The notes beneath the pieces were generated by a model that saw only the letters and a list, made by a program, of their open reading frames with translations, was not told the DNA's origin and ran no database searches. A stretch of 39,392 bases of DNA, from the IMG/VR virus record IMGVR_UViG_3300023181_000183, positions 1 through 39,392 of that record. One strand, 5' to 3'. Positions 20,295-27,184 of this stretch are shown one piece after another. How positions within the stretch are numbered: the stretch's first letter is position 1; each line of letters opens with the position of its first letter. The translations under genes and the position numbers were made by a program. The DNA is from a virus.

Positions 20295-20914
20295 CCGTCA
20301 TAGCAACCGCATTAAAGCATTTGCTCGCCGCTGGCGTAACGGGTGACGCTTTGGTGACGGCAATCTCTGAACTTGAAGCCGCCGCGATGGAGGATGCTAA
20401 GTACGCTCCACGCCCCCGCTCCAAGGGTGCTGAACGCCAAGCCCGTTACCGGGATAAGGAGCGTCACAAAGCGTCACAAAGCGTCACTAGTGACGGAAGT
20501 GACGTTTCCTCCCCTCCCCCCAATGATATATATTCTAACCCCCCTCCTACCGCTAAAGCGGTTAGCCCGACGCTGGCAGAGCGAGTTGTTGAGGCTTGGA
20601 ACGCTGGACCGAAAGCGAAAGGGGCAACCGGAGCGGTAGCCTTGGACGCCAACCGGAGGAAGATGCTGTCGGTGAGGGTCCGAGAACACGGCGAGCAAGC
20701 AATCTTCGACGCTATCCGAAACGTTGCGGCTAGTCCGTTCCACTGCGGCACAAACGACCGCAACTGGAAAGCAAATCTTGGCTGGCTGCTGAAAAGCCCC
20801 GAGAATTTCCTGAAAGCGTTGGAGATGACCCCGATAATCCGGCCCGGAGGCGTTGGCGATTTGCTCACCCAAGCAGCATCCTACGGCAGAGAAAACAGGC
20901 AAGCAATTCAATGA
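20291..20914 (+). CDS. Phage replication protein with embedded origin (lambda O-like role)
   Basis: The 207-residue protein has a short N-terminal helical part (1-50), a basic and Ser/Pro-rich linker (about 38-100) and a conserved C-terminal domain: ERVVEAWNAGPKAKGATGAV, RRKMLSVRVREHGEQAIFDA, then RNWKANLGWLLKSPENFLKA. That ending recurs in phage replisome organisers and helicase loaders. It directly follows DnaB (ATGA overlap). The linker-coding DNA holds iteron-like repeats (20461-20504), as lambda O does. The likely job is origin recognition or helicase loading; the N-terminus is shorter than in lambda O, so DNA binding might be shared with the DnaA-like protein. Confidence 0.7.
   Translation: MTVIATALKHLLAAGVTGDALVTAISELEAAAMEDAKYAPRPRSKGAERQARYRDKERHKASQSVTSDGSDVSSPPPNDIYSNPPPTAKAVSPTLAERVVEAWNAGPKAKGATGAVALDANRRKMLSVRVREHGEQAIFDAIRNVAASPFHCGTNDRNWKANLGWLLKSPENFLKALEMTPIIRPGGVGDLLTQAASYGRENRQAIQ
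20342..20538 (+). other. Predicted replication origin: TGACG/CGTCA iterons plus AT-rich stretch
   Basis: The 10-bp unit GCGTCACAAA occurs at 20461 and 20471, and a third, truncated copy at 20481 runs into the perfect 14-bp palindrome CGTCACTAGTGACG (20482-20495). Another TGACG follows at 20500-20504, and two lie upstream at 20344-20348 and 20355-20359. After a C/T-rich run comes the AT-rich segment 20522-20538. The repeats are 10 bp, so each copy is read in a different frame: the conservation is in DNA, not protein. Iterons next to an AT-rich segment inside a replication gene mirror the lambda origin. Confidence 0.65.
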
Positions 20915-21057
20915 TTTCAGACACCTACAGAGAGATACCCCCCTCTAACAAATACCCAGGAATGACAGAGCTAACCCGCCAAGGCAGAACGTATCAATGC
21001 TTAGGGGTCGGAGAGCATATCAAGCAGGCTCTGAGAGAGCGGGCGGACGAGAAATAA
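20911..21057 (+). CDS. Hypothetical protein, 48 aa
   Basis: The product MISDTYREIPPSNKYPGMTE ends LGVGEHIKQALRERADEK, basic and helical at the C-terminus. The ATG overlaps the stop of the replication protein (ATGA), so it belongs to the replication operon. No motif recognised. Confidence 0.6.
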   Translation: MISDTYREIPPSNKYPGMTELTRQGRTYQCLGVGEHIKQALRERADEK

Positions 21058-21071
21058 ATGCGATTTAGCGC

Positions 21072-21100
21072 TTGACGGGTTAGAACCGTTGGCCCATAAG
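21072..21100 (+). promoter_or_regulatory. Rightward promoter of the accessory block
   Basis: TTGACG (21072-21077), a 17-base spacer and CATAAG (21095-21100) lie in the 90-base gap between the 48-aa gene and the gene at 21148. Start of transcription would be about 21107, leaving a leader of roughly 40 bases with a proper ribosome-binding site (GGGAGA). Confidence 0.5.
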
Positions 21101-21147
21101 CAAGTCACAGGGCCGCAGCGGCTCGCCTCTTTCCGGGAGATTCTCCG

Positions 21148-21459
21148 ATGGCCGTTTCCTTCCCCCCCACCCTATCCAACAATCCTATGCTTAAGGGCTC
21201 GCCAGCCGCGCCTAAGCAGCGCTTCGGGGACGGTGGCCGTTATGCCGTCTGGCCGATCCATACGCGCTTTGACGCCGTGGAATGGTTCGTTGCCGATGCT
21301 GAGCATCCGTTCTCGGATATGAACCATGCGGAGGTTATCCGCCAAGCTGAAACGCTTGAACTCGCGATGAAGGGGCTGGGGGATGACAGCCCTCCACCGC
21401 TCGCCGAACTGGCCCATGTTAGCGGCGTCTACGGATGGCATCCGGGAGACGACGCATGA
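21148..21459 (+). CDS. Hypothetical protein, 103 aa
   Basis: MAVSFPPTLSNNPMLKGSPA opens with a Pro-rich arm, then a folded core (YAVWPIHTRFDAVEWFVADA, MNHAEVIRQAETLELAMKG) and an acidic end. First gene behind the promoter at 21072-21100. The core looks like a small alpha-beta phage protein; no catalytic residues seen. Confidence 0.65.
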   Translation: MAVSFPPTLSNNPMLKGSPAAPKQRFGDGGRYAVWPIHTRFDAVEWFVADAEHPFSDMNHAEVIRQAETLELAMKGLGDDSPPPLAELAHVSGVYGWHPGDDA

Positions 21460-21623
21460 TTATGGCGGTGGAATGCCCGAATTGCTACGGCCTCGGCAAG
21501 CAACACTCCCACGGCTGCAATGGCGACCCTGATGACGATGGAGTCGATTGCGAGCGCTGCAATGGCGCTGGCGTGATCGATGTCGATTGCGAGACTGGCG
21601 ATGAGATCGAGGATGAGGAATGA
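21456..21623 (+). CDS. DnaJ-type zinc-finger mini-protein, 55 aa
   Basis: The product MIMAVECPNCYGLGKQHSHG continues CNGDPDDDGVDCERCNGAGV and ends acidic. The CxxCxGxG units (CPNCYGLG, CERCNGAG) are those of the DnaJ Cys-rich domain, enough for one zinc site. Such stand-alone mini-proteins may bind host chaperones or nucleic acid. The ATG at 21456 overlaps the previous stop; ATG 21462 is possible. Confidence 0.65.
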   Translation: MIMAVECPNCYGLGKQHSHGCNGDPDDDGVDCERCNGAGVIDVDCETGDEIEDEE

Positions 21624-21805
21624 ATACCCGAAACGCCCGCCAGTCCCTCGGCTTGAGCATAGCAGAGTTTGCAGCGCTACACCGCGTAGCCCCACAGACC
21701 GCTCGCCGCTGGGAGATGCCAGAAACGGCAACCAGCCATCGCAAGCCCGGCGGTTCGGCAATCGCCCTGACTGAACGGCTACTCGCTGAACACGCAAAGC
21801 AATGA
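21620..21805 (+). CDS. Small helix-turn-helix DNA-binding protein, 61 aa
   Basis: MNTRNARQSLGLSIAEFAAL continues HRVAPQTARRWEMPETATSH. The LGLSIAEFAALHRVAPQTARRWE segment is a classic HTH (SLAEFA..HGV...TARRWE). ATGA overlap with the zinc-finger gene suggests joint production. The stop codon lies in the hairpin at 21804-21834. Target unknown; it may repress or activate a later promoter. Confidence 0.75.
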   Translation: MNTRNARQSLGLSIAEFAALHRVAPQTARRWEMPETATSHRKPGGSAIALTERLLAEHAKQ

Positions 21806-21834
21806 GGCCAGCACCGCACTAACGGTCTGGCCTC
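21804..21834 (+). terminator. 8-bp perfect hairpin after the HTH gene
   Basis: GAGGCCAG (21804-21811) and CTGGCCTC (21827-21834) pair over a 15-base loop and include the end of the HTH stop codon. The sequence after it (TCACCGAAGGATG) has no T run, so a partial terminator or attenuator before the kinase gene is more likely than a full stop. Confidence 0.45.
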
Positions 21835-21853
21835 TCACCGAAGGATGATTTCG

Positions 21854-22270
21854 ATGCACGATGATGATAGCGGCGCACGCCAGCCTGCCGCAAGCCTTCT
21901 GCTTATTCGAGGGCTCCCTGGTAGCGGTAAGTCCACCATCGCCAAGACGATGCCACATCGTCGCCACGTTGAAGCGGACATGTATCACTACAATGCATCT
22001 GGAGAATATGCCTTTGACCGGGACAGGGTTCCCGACGCTCATGCATGGTGCCAATCTGAAACGCTTCGCTTGCTCCGCGCTGGTTATGAGGTTGTTGTGT
22101 GCAACACTTTCACGACTGCTAAGGAAATGATGCCGTATTTCGAAATGGGTTTCGCGGTTTCCGTCCTTACTGCGAAAGGGCAGTGGGAGAGCATCCATAA
22201 CGTTCCGCATGATGTCATCTACGCGATGCGCGAGCGCTGGCAACCGATTGAGATGTTGGACTATCTCTGA
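21854..22270 (+). CDS. P-loop kinase (AAA_33/polynucleotide-kinase-like)
   Basis: From ATG 21854 (AAGGA eight bases upstream) the 138-residue protein reads LLLIRGLPGSGKSTIAKTMP (Walker A at 20-28), then HVEADMYHYNASGEYAFDRD, and VVVCNTFTTAKEMMPY as the second strand. This matches small ATP-binding kinases of the AAA_33 or NEDD4BP2-like group, which phosphorylate nucleic acid ends or small molecules. Phage members may repair RNA or DNA damaged by host defence. No phosphatase or ligase partner is next to it, so the substrate is open. Confidence 0.75.
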   Translation: MHDDDSGARQPAASLLLIRGLPGSGKSTIAKTMPHRRHVEADMYHYNASGEYAFDRDRVPDAHAWCQSETLRLLRAGYEVVVCNTFTTAKEMMPYFEMGFAVSVLTAKGQWESIHNVPHDVIYAMRERWQPIEMLDYL

Positions 22271-22289
22271 CCCCGAAAGGACACCTCCA

Positions 22290-22718
22290 ATGCACAACCC
22301 TGATAGCACTGACACCGCTGAGAGCGCAACGCCGGTCGGGATGGTAGAGCGTGTGGCTAGGGCGATTGAAGTGGCCGCGCGGAAAAGCGTTCCGTGGCCG
22401 GATGACGAGCAGCATCAAGGCGAGGATGAAAACGGAGAAGACATCTTTCGCGCCTCGACATTGGAGGAATTTGTTGACCGAACCTACCTCCACGGAGAGG
22501 GGATGGCCGATGTGTTCAGGGTTGCCTCTGAGGAAGGCGCACAAGCCGCAATCGAAGCAACTGGCGTAGTCGAGTTGCGGGAAGCGTTGGAGGATTTGCT
22601 TTCATGGTTTCCTGAAAAGCCGTCAGACCCTGAGTGGCGTATAAAGGGCGGCGGCTTGGGCGCAGATGATGCAATCAACCATGCCCGCCAAGCCCTAACC
22701 CAAGGTGAAACCCCATGA
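22290..22718 (+). CDS. Phage hypothetical protein, 142 aa
   Basis: The ATG at 22290 follows GAAAGGA. After an acidic start, PVGMVERVARAIEVAARKSV opens the common phage pattern (MVERVARAI......), with FVDRTYLHGEGMADVFRVAS and a C-terminal helix ending DAINHARQALTQGETP. The group occurs in many proteobacterial phages, often next to a DUF551 gene as here, with unknown role. Confidence 0.7.
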   Translation: MHNPDSTDTAESATPVGMVERVARAIEVAARKSVPWPDDEQHQGEDENGEDIFRASTLEEFVDRTYLHGEGMADVFRVASEEGAQAAIEATGVVELREALEDLLSWFPEKPSDPEWRIKGGGLGADDAINHARQALTQGETP

Positions 22719-22936
22719 CAGGCCAAGCATGGCAACCGATAGAGACTGCGCCTAAGGATGGGACCGAGATTTTGGCGTATGACGAGATGGTCCTCCGCGT
22801 AAGCTGGCAGGACGAGTGGCTGAGTGATGATTATGCGTGGCATCTCGGCACATGCCTGATGTTCGGAAACTCTGAAACCAAGTGCTCGCCCACCCACTGG
22901 ATGCCCCTTCCTGCCCCACCGGAGATAACCCCATGA
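22715..22936 (+). CDS. DUF551-family protein
   Basis: The 73-residue protein has the DUF551 (PF04448) layout: WQPIETAPKDGTEILAYDEM at the start, a central WQDEWL and the end PTHWMPLPAPPE. These are small phage proteins of unknown role, whose W.PI..AP.DG..IL ... P.HWMPLP.PP frame is unmistakable. Starts by ATGA overlap. Confidence 0.85.
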   Translation: MTGQAWQPIETAPKDGTEILAYDEMVLRVSWQDEWLSDDYAWHLGTCLMFGNSETKCSPTHWMPLPAPPEITP

Positions 22937-23202
22937 CAAAGCTAGAGGAAGTAGCGCGGGCATTAGCGTGCGACGGTCAGCAAGACCAGTGGGAGGCTCT
23001 TACCTTGGTAGAGCGCAGCAATGCCAGGGCTGATGCGTATCGGGTGATAGAAGCACTACGCAATCCCACAGAGGAGATAGTAGAGGCTGGATTTGATAAC
23101 GATGAGCTTGGTATTATCTGGACTGCGGCGATAACGCCCGATGACCGCAAGGAAATCTGGCAAGCCATGATAGATTCTATCCTCTCTGAGGGTGAGAAAT
23201 AA
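22933..23202 (+). CDS. Hypothetical protein, 89 aa
   Basis: MTKLEEVARALACDGQQDQW is followed by ARADAYRVIEALRNPTEEIV and a C-terminal helix. The beginning (E.VARAL......W..L....R......A..VIEALR.P) resembles a phage protein type often found with DUF551. Coupled to DUF551 by ATGA. Function unknown. Confidence 0.7.
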   Translation: MTKLEEVARALACDGQQDQWEALTLVERSNARADAYRVIEALRNPTEEIVEAGFDNDELGIIWTAAITPDDRKEIWQAMIDSILSEGEK

Positions 23203-23207
23203 CGGTT

Positions 23208-23233
23208 GTCTAACTGTTAGACTTGCGTTAGAC
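23208..23233. promoter_or_regulatory. GTTAGAC repeats around a 15-bp palindrome
   Basis: GTCTAACTGTTAGAC (23208-23222) is a perfect palindrome with a single central T, and a third copy of GTTAGAC follows at 23227-23233. It fills the 38-base gap before the zinc-finger gene at 23241, so it is a likely protein-binding site. Confidence 0.5.
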
Positions 23234-23240
23234 AGTCTGA

Positions 23241-23510
23241 ATGGAAAAGCCAAAATGCAAACTGTGTGGTGAGCGACATTGGTCGCGTGAGCCATGCGAT
23301 GCCCTTGGGGGCTCGGGGAAGCGAAAGCGTGGGGAAGTCTTGGTGACGGCCAATGATGTGAAGCCGCCAGTAGTTAGCCCGACTACGCCGGAAAGCGCGC
23401 CGGTAAGTGGTGGTGCAACTCCGCCAGCCCCTACCAAGTTCGATAAGGTCGCTTACCAGCGGGAATATATGCGCCAAAGGCGCGCTAAGGCGAGGGCCGC
23501 AAAGCCATGA
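23241..23510 (+). CDS. Small zinc-binding protein, 89 aa
   Basis: The first 20 residues MEKPKCKLCGERHWSREPCD hold a Cys/His site (CxxC ... H ... C). A Pro/Thr-rich linker and a very basic tail (AYQREYMRQRRAKARAAKP) follow, so it probably binds nucleic acid. It is immediately downstream of the GTTAGAC repeats and might regulate itself. No good ribosome-binding site is present. ATGA overlap with the nuclease gene. Confidence 0.65.
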   Translation: MEKPKCKLCGERHWSREPCDALGGSGKRKRGEVLVTANDVKPPVVSPTTPESAPVSGGATPPAPTKFDKVAYQREYMRQRRAKARAAKP

Positions 23511-23965
23511 ACGTTTATATTATCGCCTCTGAGGGCGGCATGTGTAAAGTTGGTAAGGCGAACGACCCTTCGGCCCGCATGGCTGCTCTTGCTACGGGTC
23601 ATCCGTATAAGCTGATGCTCGCCCACGTCTTCCCGACCACGAGCGATACTGAGGCTTACGCTGTTGAGCAGCGTGCGCATTCGGTGCTGGCTTCCAAGCG
23701 GATGAGCGGCGAATGGTTTAATGTCACGATTGAAGAGGCGATTGCCGCCGTCGATCCTACCTATAGCCCGCCAGAGGATTGGGACCGTTGGAACAGGCAC
23801 CGCCTAGCCTCTGCCAGCCGCGAGGTGGCTAATGTGCTTGCGTGCATGGCCGATCAGAGCGCCGAGGAAATGTTTCACGCTGTACGCATAAGGAAAATCG
23901 GCAAGGATTTGGCCCGTATTGCTGATGGGTTGATTGCGGTTGGTAGCGATGATGACGACATTTGA
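23507..23965 (+). CDS. GIY-YIG-type nuclease (T5orf172/MUG113)
   Basis: The protein begins MNVYIIASEGGMCKVGKAND and continues PSARMAALATGHPYKLMLAH, then VEQRAHSVLASKRMSGEWFN. VYII...G.CKVGKA.DP.AR...L.TG.P ... E...H..L...R..GEWF.V is the T5orf172/MUG113 branch of GIY-YIG nucleases (catalytic residues Tyr4, Lys14, Arg24-like and Glu53-region). It may act as a homing nuclease or in host DNA breakdown. The C-terminal 60 residues are an added helical part of unknown use. It is 152 aa. Confidence 0.8.
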   Translation: MNVYIIASEGGMCKVGKANDPSARMAALATGHPYKLMLAHVFPTTSDTEAYAVEQRAHSVLASKRMSGEWFNVTIEEAIAAVDPTYSPPEDWDRWNRHRLASASREVANVLACMADQSAEEMFHAVRIRKIGKDLARIADGLIAVGSDDDDI

Positions 23966-24038
23966 TCAACGCCTAGCCGGAAACGACAAGCCATTAGCAG
24001 CAGAGGTCAGGCGCATGGCAGAGGAGGGGTTGAAGTGA
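23952..24038 (+). CDS. Possible 28-aa peptide
   Basis: The short frame MTTFDQRLAGNDKPLAAEVR ends RMAEEGLK. It overlaps the end of the nuclease gene by 14 bases and the GTG of the next gene (GTGA), so it fills the 69-base gap exactly. It may serve mainly to couple translation. Weak evidence. Confidence 0.45.
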   Translation: MTTFDQRLAGNDKPLAAEVRRMAEEGLK

Positions 24039-24256
24039 CGCCAGATACATACCCAGCACTCCCCACCGGCACCGAATGGCCGCTACACATGATCGGAGAC
24101 GCACCGATCAAGGTCATGATGCGTGAGACATACGCCCGCATAGCTAACGCAACAGCCGGGGATCGCGCGCTAGCCGCTGAAAGAATCCAGGCGCTCGAAT
24201 GGTGCAGGGCCAACGGAAACCCGCATCTAGAGACAGTAGAGGGAGGAATGTCGTGA
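24035..24256 (+). CDS. Hypothetical protein, 73 aa
   Basis: The GTG start has GAGGAGGGG seven bases upstream. MTPDTYPALPTGTEWPLHMI is followed by MMRETYARIANATAGDRALA and EWCRANGNPHLETV. Not recognised. The C-terminal helix is polar, and the stop overlaps the GTG of the next gene. Confidence 0.65.
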   Translation: MTPDTYPALPTGTEWPLHMIGDAPIKVMMRETYARIANATAGDRALAAERIQALEWCRANGNPHLETVEGGMS

Positions 24257-24465
24257 ACAATCTGTTCGACGCAGAGACATTTGCTCTTGAAGTTCGCGTG
24301 GCTATGGCCAGGGCGAACGTTTCCCTGCGCCAACTCCAGGACATAGTTGGCGTGGATCAAGCCAGCATCCACCGCGTCGCGAAGAAACAGCTACCCCCGA
24401 ACGTGGAGAATTATCTGAGGCTGAGACAGTGGCTTGGTAGCCTAGACACCCCCTCTAACCCATGA
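24253..24465 (+). CDS. Small HTH-type protein, 70 aa, end of accessory block
   Basis: From GTG 24253 (GGGAGGA upstream) the product reads MNNLFDAETFALEVRVAMAR, then ANVSLRQLQDIVGVDQASIH and RVAKKQLPPNVENYLRLRQW. The SLRQLQDIVGVDQASIHRVAKK segment is an XRE-type HTH of the kind seen in phage early and middle regulators. As the last gene before the long non-coding region and the late genes it is a candidate late-gene regulator; that is inference from place only. Confidence 0.7.
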   Translation: MNNLFDAETFALEVRVAMARANVSLRQLQDIVGVDQASIHRVAKKQLPPNVENYLRLRQWLGSLDTPSNP

Positions 24466-24841
24466 TATCTAGGAATAGCTGCGGCGGCGTGGATGGACAC
24501 GCGGTGGTGAGTAGCGAGGGAACGAATTAGCGGATGCTTGAAACGATGAGCATTTGGCGGCTGGCTGGGCCCCAGTAAAGCCCCTCAGCCGGTATCAAGC
24601 CCGGCCCGCAGCAACGAGTTTCCCGAGAGGGAGTAAAGGCGTGGGTTTCGGTTGGGTGCCCCAAAGTGCCGGTTCACCCCGGCAGACCTGTTACGGCAGG
24701 GTGGTCTATCCGCAAGGACGACAAACCGATGACAGCCTGAAAGAAGGTGCTGGCGGTACGTAACGCTAGTTAGGGATGGTGGCTAAGGATTGGGCGTTCC
24801 CGGTCGATTGTCGCGCGATCCCAACCAAACGGAGAATGAGC
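24466..24841 (+). ncRNA. 376-bp non-coding, hairpin-rich region before the late genes
   Basis: No convincing gene fits here. Stable hairpins found by eye: ATGCT/AGCAT (24534-24538 with 24549-24553); GGCT+GGGC with GCCC+AGCC (24563-24570 with 24580-24590, 3-base bulge); a perfect 6-bp TGCCGG/CCGGCA (24667-24672 with 24679-24684); CCTG/CAGG (24687-24690 with 24697-24700). Together they suggest a folded leader or small RNA. Placed just before TerS, it might also contain the packaging start site or a late-gene antitermination element. I do not recognise a known RNA class and see no tRNA. Confidence 0.45.
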
Positions 24842-25069
24842 ATGGAAGACGTAACCGCCATTCGCAAGATTCCAGATCAGTTCTGGATTTACGTGGAGCG
24901 CTCGATTCAGGCGGATGGCCTGTTCGCGGACATGATCGCACAGCAGCAGGCGAAGGCAAGGATTCGCAAGCGTGTTGCTCGCAAGGCGGTGGTGCGCAAT
25001 CCGGGTCTGTACTCCGTTAGCTGGATAGCCTTGGCTCTCGGGCTGGGCGACGGCGGGAGCGCGTTCTAA
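24842..25069 (+). CDS. Hypothetical protein, 75 aa
   Basis: The ATG at 24842 is seven bases from GGAG; an ATG at 24836 is too close to it. MEDVTAIRKIPDQFWIYVER is followed by a helical basic middle (QAKARIRKRVARKAVVRN) and a hydrophobic end with GLYSVSWIALALGLGDGGSA. It could be a small membrane-associated protein. First gene of the late block. Family not recognised. Confidence 0.65.
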   Translation: MEDVTAIRKIPDQFWIYVERSIQADGLFADMIAQQQAKARIRKRVARKAVVRNPGLYSVSWIALALGLGDGGSAF

Positions 25070-25218
25070 TGCCTTGGCCCCTAATCCTCCTCCTCGCCAG
25101 TCTAATCCTGGCAATCCTCGCAGCCCTTCAAATCCCCAGCAATCGAATAGGACTATTCCCTGCTTCATTTGCATGTTTTATCGGTTATATGATAATCACC
25201 CATGAAATGGTGGGCTGA
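25069..25218 (+). CDS. Small membrane protein, 49 aa
   Basis: The product MPWPLILLLASLILAILAAL has one N-terminal helix, a short polar loop (QIPSNRIG) and a second helix (LFPASFACFIGYMII) ending THEMVG, i.e. a hairpin topology. The ATG shares its A with the previous stop (TAATG). Two-helix proteins this small can be holin- or antiholin-like, but it is far from the endolysin. Confidence 0.6.
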   Translation: MPWPLILLLASLILAILAALQIPSNRIGLFPASFACFIGYMIITHEMVG

Positions 25219-25240
25219 TCCACTGTAGAGCATTGTAGAA

Positions 25241-25537
25241 ATGGCAAGAGGCAAGAAGACTGGAGGCCGTGTAGCTGGCACGCCGAACAAGGCAACGGCC
25301 TCGATCAAGGCGGCGATGCTCTCAGTGTACGAGGGCTTGCAGGCCAAGCACGAAAATCCTCACGGGCACTTCCTCGAATGGGCGGAATCGAACCCCACCG
25401 AGTTTTACAAGCTCGCGAGCAAACTTCTCCCTCTTCAGGTTACAGGAGAGGATGGCGAGGCGATTAAGCACGAACACTCGCTAGACCTGACTAAGCTATC
25501 CCCCGAGACATTGCGCGAACTCGCTGCGCAGGGATGA
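25241..25537 (+). CDS. terS: Terminase small subunit (putative)
   Basis: The 98-residue product begins MARGKKTGGRVAGTPNKATA, the typical GKKTGGR..GTPNK..A start of a family of phage small terminase-type proteins, followed by a helical segment and HFLEWAESNPTEFYKLASKL and a C-terminal LSPETLRELAAQG. TerS recognises the packaging start and regulates TerL. It overlaps TerL by ATGA and lies directly behind the non-coding region, a natural place for the pac site. It is shorter than many TerS proteins. Confidence 0.75.
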   Translation: MARGKKTGGRVAGTPNKATASIKAAMLSVYEGLQAKHENPHGHFLEWAESNPTEFYKLASKLLPLQVTGEDGEAIKHEHSLDLTKLSPETLRELAAQG

Positions 25538-27114
25538 TCCGCCTAACCTCCGATCACGCCCAAGCCGCTCGTGTTGAGTTAGCCCGTCGCTTTACCGCCG
25601 ACTTCGCCTGCATGGTGGATATCCCAACCGTTCCCGTTAGTGATGACGAAGACGAGGAGCGTTACTCCACCCTGAAGCTTCAGCGCATGGCCTCGCATCA
25701 CAAGCTGCTCTGCGATGCGCTCGACGGCATCGAGGACGGGACAATCCCGAACCTCATGGTCCTGATGCCCCCCGGCTCTGCCAAATCGACCTATGTTGAT
25801 GTGGTGTTCGTTCCCCGCTTCATGGCGCTAAAGCCAAGGCGGCACGTCATCCTTGCTAGCTATGCTAGTAACATCGCTGCCAAGCAGGGACGCAGGGCAA
25901 GGCAGCTTATTAAGTCGCCCTCATTCTATGCCGCGATGGGCCGAACTCTCGCACCCGACAAGACAGCGGCAGATGAATGGATGCTCGACAATGGCAGCGA
26001 GTATATGGCTGGAGGCATCCTCTCCGGCCTCACCGGCAACCGCGCTGCCCTAGGCGTCTTGGACGATCCCATTCGAGGCCGTGAGGCAGCAGAGAGCGAG
26101 ACGATCCGCGAAAAGACGTGGGAAGCGTATCAGGACGACTTCTGCTCGCGCCTCATTCCTGGTGCGCCTCAGATCATGATCCTCACCCGCTGGCACGCTG
26201 ACGACGTTGCTGGTAGGATTCTGCCTGAGGAGTGGGACGGCGAAAGCGGATGGTTCAACGGCAGAGACGGGCGTAAGTGGTATGTCATCTGCCTGCCTGC
26301 GATTGCCGACCGCGTTGACGATCCGCTGGGTCGAAAGATCGGCGAGACGCTTTGGCCTGAGTGGTTCAGCCATGAGCATTGGGCGCCGTTCCAGATCAAC
26401 AGCCGCACATGGTCGAGCCTGTATCAGCAGAAGCCATCGCCAGACGAAGGCACGTTCCTCAAGGCTGAGTGGTTCGACCGTTACGCAGATCGACCGCCGA
26501 CGATGCATTACTACCTGACGAGCGACCACGCGCCGAAAGGTGGAATCAATAGCGATTGGAATGTGTTCAACATCTGGGGCATCGACCACAACCACCATCT
26601 CTGGCTTGTCGATGAATACCGGATGCAGGGCACGTTCGACAAGGCTGTCGGCATTGAGCATGATGAGCAGGGCAACGTGACGCTGGCATCTGAAGGCGCG
26701 CTGCCGATGATTAAGCGCTGGAAGCCGCTCTGCTGGTTCCCTGAGGACGACGCAACGTGGAAGGCCAGTGCTGGCTTCATCCAGGCGGCAATGCGCCGGA
26801 CAGGCGCTGTGTGCAGGGTAGAGCCCTTAAGCGCGGCTGGCGGGGATAAACCGACGAAGGCACAGCCGTTCCAAGCCAAGGCCGCAATGGGCGAGGTGCA
26901 TCTGCCTAGAGGTCCTGTCGGGGATGCCGTCCTGACGGAGTACAAGCAATTCCCGGCTGGCAAGCACGATGACCGTGTTGACGCAGCAGCGAACATCGGG
27001 CGGGCGCTGGCTGATATGCATCCGGGGATTGTGAAGGCCGCTAAGGTCGATCCTAACCCGAGGGCTGGGGACTATCGCCCTAAGCCTCAACAACAGCCAA
27101 CAGCGTGGGGTTGA
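25534..27114 (+). CDS. terL: Terminase large subunit
   Basis: The 526-residue protein has an N-terminal ATPase with Walker A PPGSAKST (79-86), Walker B LGVLDDPI (173-180) and a coupling region near ILTRWHADD. The C-terminal RNase H-like nuclease starts with TSDHAPKGGINSDWNVFNIW and ends near HDDRVDAAANI. It translocates DNA into the prohead and cuts concatemers. Length and motif spacing are standard. The circular permutation suggested by the window ends fits headful cutting. Overlaps TerS. Confidence 0.95.
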   Translation: MIRLTSDHAQAARVELARRFTADFACMVDIPTVPVSDDEDEERYSTLKLQRMASHHKLLCDALDGIEDGTIPNLMVLMPPGSAKSTYVDVVFVPRFMALKPRRHVILASYASNIAAKQGRRARQLIKSPSFYAAMGRTLAPDKTAADEWMLDNGSEYMAGGILSGLTGNRAALGVLDDPIRGREAAESETIREKTWEAYQDDFCSRLIPGAPQIMILTRWHADDVAGRILPEEWDGESGWFNGRDGRKWYVICLPAIADRVDDPLGRKIGETLWPEWFSHEHWAPFQINSRTWSSLYQQKPSPDEGTFLKAEWFDRYADRPPTMHYYLTSDHAPKGGINSDWNVFNIWGIDHNHHLWLVDEYRMQGTFDKAVGIEHDEQGNVTLASEGALPMIKRWKPLCWFPEDDATWKASAGFIQAAMRRTGAVCRVEPLSAAGGDKPTKAQPFQAKAAMGEVHLPRGPVGDAVLTEYKQFPAGKHDDRVDAAANIGRALADMHPGIVKAAKVDPNPRAGDYRPKPQQQPTAWG

Positions 27115-27129
27115 TAGCTGCCTCTGCAT

Positions 27130-27147
27130 CGGGTATCAGGATACCCG
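27130..27147. repeat. CGGGTATC/GATACCCG hairpin after terL
   Basis: CGGGTATC (27130-27137) and GATACCCG (27140-27147) are separated by 2 bases in the gap between terL and the 70-aa gene. A near copy lies at 29385-29402 after the portal gene, so the element is repeated on both sides of the portal region. It could be a processing site or a weak terminator. Confidence 0.45.
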
Positions 27148-27184
27148 TTAGCTCTAGCCGAAATGGGGGTGATTAAGTCCACCG

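Noticed and set aside
24600-24710. A tRNA in the non-coding region (GGTTC-like T loop)
   Set aside because: The GGTTC lies in a 6-bp stem with a 6-base loop (TGCCGG/CCGGCA); no acceptor stem, anticodon arm or CCA context could be fitted.
24554-24763. 69-codon frame in the non-coding region
   Set aside because: Crosses several strong hairpins, has no ribosome-binding site, and its composition is unlike the neighbours.
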